NCBI GenBank assembly: GCA_946811185.2
Contig: OX328106.1
Span: forward strand, 7,978,777 to 8,042,776
Source: Hippopus hippopus
Taxonomy: Eukaryota; Mollusca; Bivalvia; Cardiida; Cardiidae
Length of the DNA stretch: 64,000 bases
Direction: 5' to 3'
How positions within the stretch are numbered: position 1 is the first letter of the stretch; each line of letters opens with the position of its first letter. Below, in pieces: positions 1 through 10,617 of the stretch. The position numbers and the translations under genes are program-made. The notes below the pieces were generated by a model that was not told the DNA's origin, did not search any database, and was given only the letters and a program-made list of their open reading frames with translations.

Positions 1-97
1 AGCGTTTTTTCTGACTGTAAGGAAGTATCTTTAAGTATCTCGTCCGCTTCAGACTTCGTTAAATTCAGTTTCTTCGGGATGGCAAACGTAAATTAAA

Positions 98-195
98 GGC
101 TGCTAAGCACGAATTTAAGACACTTTGCGGACTGTGTAGATCAAGATCAGACTGCGCAGATCGTGGAGCCTGATCTTGGATCTACACTGTCCGCT
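98..195. repeat. MITE family B fragment
   Basis: Imperfect hairpin built from GATCAAGATCAGACTGC and its inverse, ending in GATCTACACTGTCCGC. Longer copies of the family lie at 31215-31428 and 58478-58688. Other fragments: 1680-1805, 2395-2510, 6570-6730, 8735-8825, 20265-20360, 23637-23700, 25400-25490, 25575-25670, 28140-28215, 34440-34575 and 63300-63360. Confidence 0.7.
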
Positions 196-288
196 ATGGT
201 GATTCAAATCAGGCGAAATGGCTTTGAAATTGCAATACTTTGGTTCTCAACTAAAGGCTTGACCGGTTTATTTGATTTGTTTTGGATT

Positions 289-490
289 TTAACCCTTTAT
301 CACACAGTCAAGACTTTTTAAACAACCCTTCGGGAAAGGGCCTATTGAAAACATTGTAGGAAAAGGAGAAATTGCTGGTAACCAGTTTTAAAAACAAATT
401 ATTACATCATTTGAGTCACATTCAATTTGTCGTCTTCAAACGCTGTCAGTTTGGACAGGTCTAAAATTTCGTCATCTAGCAAAGAGTTAA
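289..490. mobile_element. MITE family A, near full length
   Basis: Begins TTAACCCTTTATCACACA and ends AAAGAGTTAA, imperfect terminal inverted repeats. The centre carries a remnant of the hairpin GGAAAAGGAGAAAATGCTGG / CCAGCATTTTCTCCTTTTCC that marks the family. Element length is about 200-225 bp and there is no coding capacity. Confidence 0.75.
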
Positions 491-589
491 GGGGACCCAT
501 GTGTATATATACCTGTAGATTTTCTTTTGGTGCACCAATCAATTATTGTTTTTATGTAAAACATTGATAAAGGAATCCTAGTTAACCCA

Positions 590-1170
590 GGCACTTCATT
601 TCGTTGACTACAATCATTCCGATGAAAATGGGGTCGCTGGTTCATATCCCCAGCTCGGCCAATTTCTTTTCAAAGATAGAAGATAGTTATGCCACAGTTT
701 ATTTGTTTGTATCGGAGTTTAACGCCGTTTTAATAGCTTAGGTCATATCACGATGGTCAGTGCACATACGCATGTGTCTCCTGGCTTTCTCACACCAGAA
801 CTGACATAACTTTCTTCCCTAGCCACTGACGACCTTTCTCAAACCCATCAGAGGTGAGAGGCGAAAATCGTCGGTAAGAAGTTTGCATCAACCGGGTATC
901 GAACTCGCAACCAACAGGTCACGAGTCAGATACGCTAACCACTGGACTACCTGGCTGGGCACCATTGCGACAGAAATCATTCTTGTCTCACCACTGATCA
1001 TGGTTTCGATGGCGGTAATGTGGGAAAGCAGTCAGTGGCTTGAGGAGAATATTGTGCGAAGTACTTGTGACAGAAACTCCAGGAAAGCATAGATAGGTGC
1101 ACTGGCCGCCGTCATAAGCCTGAGATATTGTTGAAAACGGTGTTAAATGCCATACATTCCATCAATTCCT
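590..1170 (+). mobile_element. tRNA-derived SINE (type 2) split by a nested SINE
   Basis: A B-box-like stretch (GGTCGCTGGTTCATATCCCC, about 628-647) and the following GCTCGGCCAATTT match the heads of the SINE at 3495-3785. The body resumes at 961-1170 and ends near GTGTTAAATGCC. The middle, 715-960, is another SINE in the opposite orientation. The same arrangement is present in duplication copy 2 (20935-21490), so the nested insertion predates the duplication. Confidence 0.6.
715..960 (-). mobile_element. tRNA-derived SINE (type 1), nested
   Basis: On the minus strand it starts GCCCAGCCAGGTAGTCCAGT, continues GTTAGCG, and has a B box GCGAGTTCGATACCCGG; it ends with a CGGCGTTAAA tail. It is the same family as 9601-9845 and 60692-60928. 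Type 1 SINEs here are about 235-245 bp. Confidence 0.75.
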
Positions 1171-1229
1171 CGTGAGGATTGTAGTAAACGGAATGAAGCG
1201 TACCTAGTTCAACAAGGATGTGATAAATA

Positions 1230-1482
1230 TGAGCCATCATCTGTGAAAAGGGGGCTTAATGCATCTGCGAAAAGTTTCGAGCAGGTCAGCCTGTGCAGTC
1301 CGCGCAGGCTGACCTAGGCCGAAACTTTTCGCTATTGGTCAATTTTCAGTCTGCCCAATGACCAGTTTACCTCATGATTAAGTCTTTTTGTTACAAAATG
1401 TGGTTATTATGGATCCATAACCATGTACAATGGATCGCGGAGATGCAGTACGCCTCCTTTTACCGGAGCATGCCTCATATAT
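1230..1482. mobile_element. MITE family C, full length
   Basis: About 250 bp with terminal inverted repeats related to GAGCCATGCTCTGTGAAAAG and GGGGCTTAATGCATCTGC. A subterminal hairpin of the type CAGCCTGCGCAGTCCGCGC follows. The right end reads CCTCCTTTTACCGGAGCATG then CCTCAT. No coding capacity. Duplication copy 2 retains only the left part of this element. Confidence 0.75.
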
Positions 1483-1849
1483 TTTCCTCAGCAAGGGCAA
1501 AGAATGTGGACGATGACATTTAGTAGAAACGTGCATTTTTGTGTGTTTAAATAGCGGGTTGGTCAATTTGCACTCGGAAAATTCCATCTTTTTCAACCCT
1601 AAACCTGCTAAAATGACTAAAACAAAACTTTCAAGTCGATATTCAAAACCCCTAATATTGCTTTTTTAAAGTTACCTTTGGTAGAAAAATATCTCCTTAT
1701 CGGACAGTGCAGATCCAAGGTAAGACTGCACGTTCTGTGCAGTCTGATCTTGATCTACACTATCCGCAAAAGGTCAGTAAGTCATGCTCAACAGCCTAAG
1801 GGTTAAAGAGATCAGATATGACGTCATTATGCTTATTTGACTAAGATCT

Positions 1850-2340
1850 CACATAATAATTGTAATGTTATTGATCATGTGACATTCCCACAATCCTTGC
1901 AAAATTCTGATGCGAAATCTTACAATACCTTAACTTTTAAAGATACAGCTCTACAGCAAGCGAGAAAAGACGCTGTTAAAACTGTATACGGTGTGTATAA
2001 TGTTTCAGATATTGGTCAGCTGTGTAAACATAGGTAAATAATCGATAAATATGGTGTATGGGATAAAGAAACTCAAGGGATTTGTCCTCACTTAAAACCG
2101 GAAACGACAACAGCGATAGATTGGAAGGCCTCCAAAGCATGAAATGCATTTTCTATCCGTCGTAATCTGTGCAACCTTACAGCCGTAAGGGGCAAAACTT
2201 GGCATGAAGACACAAGAATGATTATAATTTCATAAATTAAGGATGAAATGGGTTAAAAACTGGCTAAAAACAGGCTGAAAACGAGTTAAGATGTATCTAT
2301 AAACTGCTAAATAAATGAAACAATAAATTTCCACTCAATA
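1850..2340. repeat. Stray copy of the amine-oxidase upstream repeat
   Basis: This stretch shares blocks with the DNA just upstream of the amine oxidase copies (5172-5640 and 23033-23400): GACGCTGTTAAAACTG, CCGGAAACGACAACAGCG, TATCCGTCGTAATCTGTGCA and AAGGATGAAATGGGTTAAAA. No amine oxidase coding sequence adjoins it. A further copy in inverted orientation lies at 19870-20168. It may be a repeat that happens to flank the gene, or the remnant of another gene copy. Confidence 0.6.
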
Positions 2341-2701
2341 GCAAAAACCCGTACTATTGCGATTTTAAAGTTGATTTCAACGGTAAAAAGAATACCGTAG
2401 CGGGCAATGTATATCCGTGATCAGCCTGTACGTTCTATTCAGTCTGATCTTGATCTACACTGTCCGCAAAAGCGCCCCACGTGACGCTTAGCTGTCTAAG
2501 GGTAAAGACACTACGTATCCCATCAAGGAAATACTTCTTCTCATACTTCTCTTTCTTTCATAAAACAGCGATTACGAAATACTTCTCATACTTACGTAAT
2601 CGGATACTATAATATCCTTTACAAATCGTTAAAATTTATTTCGATGCGCCATTATCAGGGTCTCCGCCTGGCGATAAGATTCGCCGTCCACCTCTACTCT
2701 G

Positions 2702-2904
2702 TTAACCCTTTACCAGACAATCCCTGGTTTTCACGACTCTGGAAAGGCAGGCTTTTGAAAACATTCTGGGAAAAGGAGAAAATAATGGTAACCAGCATTT
2801 TCTCCTTTTCCCACATTATTTTTTACCCTATCAAAGACAGAAGTCACCATTTGAGCTACATTTAAATTGTTGACTTTAAACGCTTTCAGTGTGGTAAAGG
2901 GTTA
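2702..2904. mobile_element. MITE family A, full length
   Basis: Starts TTAACCCTTTACCAGACAAT and ends GTGTGGTAAAGGGTTAA. The central hairpin arms GGGAAAAGGAGAAAATAATG and CAGCATTTTCTCCTTTTCCC are clear. This is the best-preserved family A copy in the window. Confidence 0.85.
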
Positions 2905-3059
2905 ATCTAATTTTACCGAGTGTGCATCACTTTTGTTTACTGATCATATCACTCTGTTATTGATGGTTAACAAGCTTATGCCTTATAAAATTCAGCGATA
3001 CAAAATCTGACAAGTTTTGTTTGATTATGCAAATCTGAATACCCACCTGTCAGTGTCGA

Positions 3060-3200
3060 ACCTTTATCAAACGATGCCGTGTTTTCACGACCGTGAGAAA
3101 GATGCCTTTCGAAAACATTGTGGAAAAAGGAGAAAATGCTGGTTACCAGCATTTTCTCCTTTTCCTACAATGTTTTTACCCTGTCAAAGATTTTCAGTTT
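3060..3200. repeat. MITE family A, partial
   Basis: The left two-thirds of a family A element with a nearly perfect central hairpin (GGAGAAAATGCTGG / CCAGCATTTTCTCC). The right terminal repeat is missing. Confidence 0.75.
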
Positions 3201-3399
3201 ATTGAACACATTTCAACTCTCATATTTGCTGCCTACAAATGTTCTCGATTCGAAAGTTTGAAATTTATTGTCTGTGAAAGGATAAGGAGACGTGTTTTGT
3301 GAGGGTTTACAGAAAAAAAGAAACATAACAGTTAAAGATTCTTATTCAATTTTTAAATGACCATCATTACAGTCCGAGGCGTTAAACTGCGAAGCATTA

Positions 3400-3500
3400 T
3401 TTGAGCCGTGCTCTGGCAAAAGGAGGCTTAAAGCATCTCTGTAATGCATGACATCAAGCAAGTCATCACATAAGTATAGATCCACAATATCCATAACTTA
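3400..3500. repeat. MITE family C fragment
   Basis: Starts GAGCCGTGCTCTGGCAAAAG and continues GAGGCTTAAAGCATCTC, the family C terminus; the rest has been replaced by the adjoining SINE. Confidence 0.6.
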
Positions 3501-3785
3501 CAGAGATTGAAACCGAAAGGTCGCTGGTTCGAATACCCAGCTAGGCCAAATTTTTTCCCAAGGCTCGGTGATACTGACTATTCCTCGCTGCAAAATTTGG
3601 CTCTCTCTCATCGCTAATCCTTGTTTCGACGATGTTTATGTTGGAAAGAAGCCGGTAGCTTAGGAAGAGCATTGTGCGCAGTGTTCGTATAAATATTCTA
3701 GGAAAGCATGGATAGGTCCACTGGCCGCCATGATAAAGCAGAAATAATGTTGAAATAAGCGCTAAACACCATACAATTAACTTCA
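3495..3785 (+). mobile_element. tRNA-derived SINE (type 2)
   Basis: Head with B-box-like GGTCGCTGGTTCGAATACCC, a body with CACTGGCCGCCATGAT, and a tail near GCGCTAAACACC. It lies immediately downstream of the amine oxidase stop codon, so the gene's 3' untranslated region would run into it. Similar type 2 copies: 11550-11770, 19600-19745, 25118-25340. Confidence 0.6.
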
Positions 3786-3806
3786 GTAAGATTTGAATAC
3801 CTTTTG

Positions 3807-5171
3807 TCAACTGTCATTAATTGCTATGAAGTCCAAAATTTCATTCGCGGCTTTAATGCCGGAACTATAAGCTGAATGGACATATCCATATTGTTTGTGG
3901 CTTAAATGTTCTCCGGCAAAATAGATCTGCCCATGGGGCGCTGACAGGTCATTCATATCAGTAGACTCAAAATGAGACGGCCAGTAACTAAATGAACCTC
4001 TGAAGAAAGGATCTGAAGACCATCTTGAAATTTTGAAATCAACCGGAAACTGAACTCGTTTCTTCGGATACATTCGTTGTAATACGCTGATAAGCTCCGT
4101 GACAACTTCCCTGTCACTCATATTCTCAATTCGCTTTGATTCCGTGTCGTATAGAGACAGTTGTAGAATGTTACTCCCAGGGTAAACTTGGTTCAAATTA
4201 AGCCAAAACTTATTAAGAGTTTTGTCATTTGAAACAAACACAAGAAATGAGGCATCGTCCCAGAATGTGTGAGGGAACTGAAGGTAAATGTGTGAAAAAT
4301 CACAAATACCAAACTTATCTATGGCAGCTAATTTCCAAGGTGGAAGTGGTGGTGAAAACTCAACAGCTCTCTGTTGAAGTACACCGAGACTAAATGTTAC
4401 GATGACAAAGTCTGCACAATAAACCGTCCCATCCCTTGTATGCACAGTAATCTCATCGGCTGATTGGTCAATTTTTGTTACATGCTTATTGAAATGTATT
4501 CGAAGCTTGTGTGGAATGGACGATTCTAAGTGGTGGATCAGATGTTCAAAGCCTCTGGAATCATTCACTGGCATCAGCTCTGTCGAATTGAACTCTTCAT
4601 ATGGTGCATCAATCAGTAGATGCTTTGCTGACAAATAATCAGCATGAACGCCACTTTTGAACCCCACGAAGTACTCTTCCACCATGTTTTCCCATGGGTG
4701 TTCTGGGACCCAGCCTATTCTCTGCAGCATATTGCGCACTGAAACATCATCGTCATCAGAACTAGTTACTCCTAGATCGTTAATTAAGCCGTCCAACTCC
4801 TCAAAGGCATTGTCAGCTTCCAGTGTTATATCGTCGCCATTCTGATCCTTCACGGACCAATTTGGAGACAGGAACTCCCCGCTGATGTGAGACAGTCCAG
4901 TTTCGGTCGCCATTTTGTAGACTGGATTTGTACCTTTTCCATAGATCCACATGGCCCCGAGTTCTACAGTATGGTTGCCTAGTTTCTCGCTTTTTATACG
5001 ACCGCCTATTCGATTTGTACCCTCGATGATTTGGAAATTTGTAAAACTTCTGTCTGACAGAGCTTTTGCCGCGGACAAGCCGGCCATTCCGCCACCGAGA
5101 ATCAGGACAGGTCGATTTGAAAATAGTAAAGGTCCTCTTAAGATTTTGTTTTTGGATGATTTATATTTCAT
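3807..5171 (-). CDS. FAD-dependent polyamine oxidase-type amine oxidase
   Basis: An uninterrupted frame of 454 codons for a flavin amine oxidase of the polyamine/spermine oxidase group, enzymes that oxidise polyamines with release of hydrogen peroxide. Seen: the dinucleotide-binding GGGMAG (residues 26-31), the E50...RIGGR (54-58) stretch, ELGAMW (70-75), and the C-terminal FAD-contact block FAGEH (418-422) with GYVHSAYSSG (429-438). The length is slightly short for the family. The chosen ATG gives a basic 20-residue leader with no clear signal peptide. There are no introns, which suggests a retrocopy or single-exon paralogue; alternatively this is the last exon of a longer gene and the ATG is not used. 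A degraded sister copy lies at 21678-23032. Substrate cannot be read from the sequence. Confidence 0.85.
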   Translation of the reverse strand: MKYKSSKNKILRGPLLFSNRPVLILGGGMAGLSAAKALSDRSFTNFQIIEGTNRIGGRIKSEKLGNHTVELGAMWIYGKGTNPVYKMATETGLSHISGEFLSPNWSVKDQNGDDITLEADNAFEELDGLINDLGVTSSDDDDVSVRNMLQRIGWVPEHPWENMVEEYFVGFKSGVHADYLSAKHLLIDAPYEEFNSTELMPVNDSRGFEHLIHHLESSIPHKLRIHFNKHVTKIDQSADEITVHTRDGTVYCADFVIVTFSLGVLQQRAVEFSPPLPPWKLAAIDKFGICDFSHIYLQFPHTFWDDASFLVFVSNDKTLNKFWLNLNQVYPGSNILQLSLYDTESKRIENMSDREVVTELISVLQRMYPKKRVQFPVDFKISRWSSDPFFRGSFSYWPSHFESTDMNDLSAPHGQIYFAGEHLSHKQYGYVHSAYSSGIKAANEILDFIAINDS

Positions 5172-5640
5172 CGGTTATATATACATCCTTACAGCCAAAG
5201 AGAGAGAGAAAAAACGCTGTTAAAAATTGATAAAGTGTAGAATGATTTAGAATTAAGTCAGATATGTAAACTTATATCAATTACCGATATATATAGTGTG
5301 AGAGATAAATACTCAAGAGGGTTGTCTTCAATTTAAAAACCGGAAACAACAACACCGTTTTTTGAAGACCGCAAGAAAATGAAACGCATCCTCTATCCGT
5401 CCTAATCTGTGCATTCTTGCAACCGTCAGAGGATATCCTCTATCCGTCGTAATCTGTGCATTCTTGCAACCGTCAGAGGATATCCTCTATCCGTCGTAAT
5501 CTGTGCATTCTTGCAACCGTCAGAGAATTTACTAGCATTTGATATGAAAATACAAAAATGGTTAAATTTTCATAAAATAAAGATGAAATGGGTTAAAAAC
5601 TGGCAGAAAAACTAGTGTAGATGTATTTAAAGTTTGAAAT
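5172..5640. repeat. Amine oxidase upstream region, shared with three other places
   Basis: Upstream flank of the intact amine oxidase. It matches 23033-23400 (flank of the dead copy), 1850-2340, and 19870-20168 in reverse. It contains a GAGAGAGAG tract (about 5200-5210) that the dead copy lacks. No convincing TATA box or initiator could be assigned. Confidence 0.6.
5391..5526. repeat. Minisatellite, three 47-bp units
   Basis: Three almost identical tandem copies of a 47-bp unit that contains CTATCCGTCGTAATCTGTGC and ATTCTTGCAACCGTCAGAGG. Duplication copy 2 has a single unit at this position (about 23236-23280), so the expansion came after the duplication or was lost there. Confidence 0.9.
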
Positions 5641-5870
5641 TAAGAGTCAGATAGAAATGAAATAATCATCAATTAATATATTTACCTCCCTTCCGGCAGT
5701 CCTCATGATGCTTGTCTGTGTTCGCTACACTAAACACCACAAAATCCAGAGGAATAAAACGTTTTGGAAATGTATTGTAAAAATTCATTACAACCTTATT
5801 TTGCCTAGAGAACAGGTAATAAACAGGCCCAGACTTTTTCTTTACTATGCACGCTTGTTGCGTGTACCAA

Positions 5871-6095
5871 TTAACTCTTTACCGCCCAATCCAGACTTAT
5901 CACGCCGCCTTGAAAAGCTTTTAAAAATATTGAGGGAAAAGGAAGAAATGCTGGTAACCAGCATTTTCTCCTTTTCTCACAATATTTTCTACCCTTACAA
6001 AACCAAAGTTCATCGTTTGATCCACAATTCCTTTGTCGTCTGAAAATGCTGTCAATTTGATAAGCCGAAATTATTGTCGCCTGGTAAAGAATTAA
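5871..6095. mobile_element. MITE family A, full length
   Basis: Starts TTAACTCTTTACCGCCCAAT, ends GGTAAAGAATTAA, and has the central hairpin AAGAAATGCTGG / CCAGCATTTTCTCC. Confidence 0.8.
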
Positions 6096-6389
6096 AGGAG
6101 GTAGGTTTTAGTTTTGTGTGACGTTTTAGTGTATCACTGAAAATGTGCTGTACATCAGGTGTATAAATACAGAAATTGTCTCAAAATTGAAAAAAAAATG
6201 TCGGAGGAACGTTCACACACTACAGCAGTTAATTAAGTGCATTTCCACATTTTCATCTACCAATTAGTGTTTTTACCGAGTTACAGCGACCATTCAAATA
6301 TATGATGCTTATTGCTTATCACACACTTATTATCCATCAAATTTACAACATTTATCATCTAAATAATTATCAGCTCTTGTTGTTGTTGA

Positions 6390-6414
6390 CCTCTCTCTCT
6401 CTCCCTCCCTCCCC

Positions 6415-6449
<35 letters not shown>
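6390..6449. repeat. (CT)n microsatellite
   Basis: A CT dinucleotide tract interrupted by CCCTCCCTCCCCCC at its left end; the right 30 bp are pure CT. Confidence 0.95.
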
Positions 6450-6453
<4 letters not shown>

Positions 6454-6869
6454 GATAATTCACAGTAAATCCCTGACAGTTCAATGGTGGCGTGCAGAGC
6501 TAATTGCAGGAGTGGTTTGAGTTCGAATTCCTGCTCGGTCTTCAGGCGTCATAGGCAAAAACGGGGGCTCTTGTGGACGGAATGATTTAAGATCAGACAG
6601 CATAAAAAGTGCAGTCTGATCTTGGATCTATATAGTGTAACTAAACAAGAGACGGTGTAGATCCAAAATTAGGCTGTACGTTATGTGCAGTCTGGTCTTC
6701 ATCTATCCTCTCAGCAAAAACTCCTTTATTCACCCATGACACCAAAAGGGAAGCTCGTTGATCAGTGCACAGGTCTTCGTGACTCATCAAAAACACAGAA
6801 TAATCAAAGTGCTGTCAGCACTGTAATCGGTCGACACTGAATAACTACAGTGGTTTGAAATCACAAATC

Positions 6870-7619
6870 TACGGTGGCACAAAAGTGACATGGAAGATAT
6901 ATTTTATACTACGTGCGCACGCAGTAGCTAATACGTGCGCACGTATTAGTTATTACGTGCACACGCAGTAGCTAATACGTGCGCACGTAATAAGTAATAC
7001 GTGCGCACGCAGTAGTATTACGTGCGCACGCAGTAGCTAATACGTGCGCACGTAATAACTAATACGTGCGCACGTAATAGCTACTGCGTGCGCACGCAGT
7101 AGCTAATATGTGCGCACGTATTACATATTACGTGCGCACGTAATAATCCACCAATCAATATCATGCACGGAAGCCATTGTTTCAAGATGGAAGTGGAAGA
7201 TAGACATTTATTGATTCGTGAATTGTTTGCATCTGGTCTGAAATTTTGCCCTTCCCTCGCAACAATATGGCTTTTGTTCCTTATAAACTGATTGGTCGAT
7301 TATTACGTGCACACGTAATAGTTATTACGTGCGCACGTATTAGTTAATACGTGCGCACGTATTAGCTACTGCGTGCGCACGTACTAGCTACTGCGTGCGC
7401 ACGTAATAACTATTACGTGCGCACGTATTAGCTAATACGTGCGCACGCAATAGTATTACGTGCGCACGTATTACTTATTACGTGCGCACGTATTAGCTAC
7501 TGCGTGTGCACGTAATACTACTGCGTGCGCACGTATTACTTATTACGTGCGCACGTATTAGCTACTGCGTGCGCACGTAGTATAAAATATATCTTCCATG
7601 TCACTTTTGTGCCACCGTA
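6870..7619. mobile_element. Non-autonomous DNA transposon (IS3EU-like) with palindrome arrays
   Basis: Seen: 750 bp bounded by terminal inverted repeats of about 50 bp that begin TACGGTGGCACAAAAGTGAC and are inverse-identical at the right end (...GTGCCACCGTA). The 6-bp direct repeat CAAATC flanks the element on both sides (6864-6869, 7620-7625). Inside, two arms (about 6907-7145 and 7302-7580) consist of some twenty copies of the palindrome TACGTGCGCACGTA or close variants, separated by 7-10 bp spacers such as ATTAGCTA. A unique core lies at 7146-7300. Known, from memory: IS3EU transposons have 5'-TAY...RTA-3' ends and 6-bp target duplications, which fits. A hAT reading (8-bp duplication, one mismatch) is less good. 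Confidence 0.75.
7187..7291 (+). pseudogene. Remnant of transposase N-terminus inside the element
   Basis: A 34-codon frame in the core of the palindrome-rich transposon, starting MEVEDRHLLIRELFASGLKF and then running into unrelated residues before a TGA. The first 20 residues resemble the N-terminus (LIR-x-x-F-x-x-G-x-x-Y/F pattern) of integrase-core transposase-like proteins that I recall from bivalves and cnidarians. The likely reading is an internal-deletion derivative of an autonomous element. The match is short and was not searched. Confidence 0.4.
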
Positions 7620-7626
7620 CAAATCA

Positions 7627-8270
7627 AATGGCAGTTGTTTGAACTATGTATGGGATAGGCATTTTATAACTGAGTCACGTAGGAACTCTCTGTCCCTTAC
7701 AAATTAGTAATTTAACGGAATGCTAAAGATATATGTCTGCCGGTCGACAGCAATAAAACGTAGAATGTAAGTGACTATTCTGACCAGTAATACCGATTTT
7801 CAAGCTTTAGATATCACTCATCATAATAACAGTACCTACAACCTTTTATAAAAGATTAAGAAAATATAAATACATGTATTCTTTTCTGTAACTTTTGCAA
7901 CTTTTGAAACTATACTGTAACATATTGTCAGATATTATCAATAATATCCATATTGAATGATAGATATGATGAATAAGTCGTATAGAATGTGCCTGTTTTA
8001 TGACTATCAAAGTGATTACTTTTGGCTGCTCGCGTTTATCTTGACAAATTGTCCTACCGTACGTTTTTCGGCTGGCTAAATTGTCCTTGGCAAGATTGTT
8101 CTGTCCAAAACATCGGCTGGCCAATTTCTCCCACATTACTTTCAAAGCATGTAATATCTACCAAACCCTCAACTATTTACCAAATGATGTAATTTTAGAC
8201 TTGTCCAAAACGAAAGCATTTGCACATGACGAATGAAATGTAGACCAAAAAAATGATGATTTGAATCGTT
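7627..8270. other. No gene seen
   Basis: AT-rich DNA without a convincing reading frame. At 8090-8145 a degenerate short repeat of the type GGCTGGC(C/T)AA(A/T)T is present; nothing else was recognised. Confidence 0.6.
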
Positions 8271-8274
8271 GAAA

Positions 8275-8390
8275 TGGTAAAAAAAAACATTGTGAGAAAA
8301 GGAGAAAACGACGGTTTTTTGCATTTTTCCACAATGTTTTTAACAGCCTTCTTCCTCAGGGTCATCAGAAACGGGAAAGTTTGGTTAAAA
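8275..8390. repeat. MITE family A, partial
   Basis: Central part of a family A element (ACATTGTGAGAAAAGGAGAA on the left, TTTTTCCACAATGTTTTTAA on the right) with degraded ends. A second degraded piece lies at 8940-9050. Confidence 0.6.
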
Positions 8391-9154
8391 CACTCAGTTA
8401 TGGCCTTTTATAGTCAAAAAACCAATATCCAAACATTACAATTTCAGTGTCGAGTTTTTTCTTTCATATGAATTATACATAAACAGACAATTAAGATATT
8501 CAATATGTGTCTGTGATACTGATCTGCATTGCATTCAAAGGACAGTAAACCTTATGCTTTTAATCTAGAATATGGAGACATTGAGAGTCAACCAATATGC
8601 TGATGAGACAAACATGTTACTGAGAGTTTTACACTAAAGCGCTCAATTAATGAAATAGATCTGATAAGCGTGGAAAAGCAGCCTAATTATTGCAGGGTCA
8701 TTGCTGTCTTGACTACGATATCTCAAGAAATAGGAATAGCAGATCCAAAATTTGAGTGACTGCATGTTCTGTGCAGTCTGGTCTGAATCTGGTCTGAAAC
8801 TGCGCTCTCCGAAGAGGCTTTTTCCCTGGTCAGTTGATTCAGACATGGAGAAAATGACTTTAAGTGAGTTTTTTGTATTGCAGTTTCAGGGTTTTTTCCA
8901 TCTAAGAAAATGCTCTGTTTAACTCTACCAAATGACAAAATGATGAAAAAAAAAACGCTGTGAGGAAAAAGAGAATATGCTTAATACATGTATGCTGTTT
9001 TTCCCACTACATTTTTAAAGCCCGACAAGATTGTGTGGCCAACGGTTAATAGACTGATTCCAGTCTTAAGAATGTCATCAAAAAGAAACATGTAAGTGAG
9101 TGTGTAAAATGGTAGAGCCATAGCTTTAGGGAGAGGAAGATGGGTTATGTATGG

Positions 9155-9245
9155 GATAGAAAACGATTGCCGTAGTATATGGGAAATATACACGAGCGTT
9201 AGCGAGTGTATATTTCCCATATATCACGGCACGAGATTTTCTATC
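9155..9245. repeat. 91-bp inverted repeat
   Basis: Long imperfect hairpin: arms GATAGAAAACGATTGCCGTA and GTATATGGGAAATATACACG on the left, mirrored by CGAGTGTATATTTCCCATAT and CGGCACGAGATTTTCTATC on the right, with a loop of a few bases around AGCGTTAG. Probably a very small MITE or the remains of one. Confidence 0.85.
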
Positions 9246-9600
9246 TAACTTAGACCAGGTGACTATTTATTCGTGCTTTTCATGTCAAATGTACATGTGC
9301 GTATGAGATAAAAAGCTTGTTACAAAATGGAGTCATTCTGTTCGTTGTAATGAAAGGTCTTGCACCAGATTCAAAAGAAACAAATAAAAGGTATAATTTC
9401 TATCAAAATGCTAAATTATTCATTAGGATATTTAACCAAGGTAAACCTCATTGTGGAGTGTTCAAGATCGAACTAGTATTTGTCTTCAATATTTTGAAAA
9501 CGTTACGATTCGGCTGAACTTTTTATTTTATAACGAAAAACAGAATGTTTTTGAGAAATAATGTTCTTTTTTATCAATTATGTTCAGTACATGAATTTCT

Positions 9601-9845
9601 GCCCAGCCTGGTAGCGCAGTGGCTAGCGTATCTGACTTGTGGGCTGGTAGTTGCACGTTCGATACCCGGTTGCGGCAAGCTGTCTTTCCCTCGATTTTTT
9701 GCTTCTCACCTCTGATGCATGTGAGAAAAGTAGACACTTGGAAAGAAAGTTTTTGTCAGTACTGGTGTGAGAAAGCCAGAGAGCATATGCATAGATCCAC
9801 TGACCGCCGTGATATGACCTTTCATCTATTAAAACAGCGTTAAAT
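9601..9845 (+). mobile_element. tRNA-derived SINE (type 1)
   Basis: Head CCCAGCCTGGTAGCGCAGTG with GCTAGCGTATCTGAC (A-box region) and a B box ACGTTCGATACCCGG. The body matches 60692-60928, including GATGCATGTGAGAAAAGTAG, and the tail is AACAGCGTTAAA. The tRNA part is too derived to be a functional tRNA gene. Confidence 0.8.
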
Positions 9846-10600
9846 TCTTGTACAAACTCAAGAGCACAGTGGAATTTCTTATTTTTTAGTTAAAATGAAT
9901 ATTTACTTTCTTTTTAATTATAGAAAAAAATTGCCTTGACAAAAGGCAAAAAATCATGTTTCTGAAAACACAAATTTTAATTTTTCAGGAAAAAATGACC
10001 TCACTCTGTAACTATAAGAGTCTGCTTGATATGCAGTTAATCAAGTGTCCGCATGGTGGGCAGAACATCAATGATTAATTATATACTGTACCTTAGCTGT
10101 TAGGTGATTTTATTGTGTCTTTTTCTGATGTTATATCTGTCGGACTGACCCCATTTTGATACTGAAAAAGAGAAAAAGCACACTTTCTACAATATGTAAG
10201 GTTTTTGAGCTTAGTTAAAGTCATCTAGATGACATTTAATAGCTTGTAAATGATAAAATGATCTTCCATTCAGTTTTGAAAGGTTTATGCACCCAAAAAA
10301 CGCTGTATATGTTATATAAAGGAAATAACGTTACCCCACCCACCCATTTTACAATGGGGAAAATATAGGTTAATGCTATTGGAAAAATAGACTCATTTGA
10401 AAATGTATGAAACACAGATATGATTTAAAACATGACACTTATTTCTTGTCTATGTTTTCTCCTTTCTATTTCAGTACAGTGCTTCCAAGATTATTTATAA
10501 CCAGTCTTGAGAGAAGGATTTATTGAATTAGAAAATGGAATTTTTGTAACATTGATTGGAATTCTGTCAATTTGGGAAGAGACATACACCTATTAATTTC
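9846..10600. other. No gene seen
   Basis: AT-rich, no reading frame of note and no repeat family recognised. Confidence 0.6.
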
Positions 10601-10617
10601 AAGTGATAGTAGCTTTT

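Larger units (their letters stand above)
1..5835. repeat. Segmental duplication, copy 1
   Basis: Blocks 1-1318 and 3771-5835 match, in the same order and orientation, 20169-21652 and 21653-23595. The match covers a family B fragment, a family A element, nested SINEs, the start of a family C element, the amine oxidase and about 650 bp upstream of it. The segment 1319-3770 is absent from copy 2, which joins directly at about 21652; either 2.4 kb was gained here or lost there. The left end lies outside the window. Percent identity was not computed. Confidence 0.85.

Noticed and set aside
883..1092. Short open frame spanning two SINEs
   Set aside because: It runs through the tRNA-like head of one SINE and the body of another in opposite orientation, so it cannot be a gene.
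6900..7580. CRISPR array, because of short regular palindromic repeats
   Set aside because: The repeats are very short, the spacers are themselves variants of the same few words, the block is bounded by transposon inverted repeats and a target duplication, and the genome is eukaryotic.
7846..8145. 99-codon minus-strand frame
   Set aside because: Low-complexity composition, no motif, no splice signals, and partly made of a degenerate short repeat.
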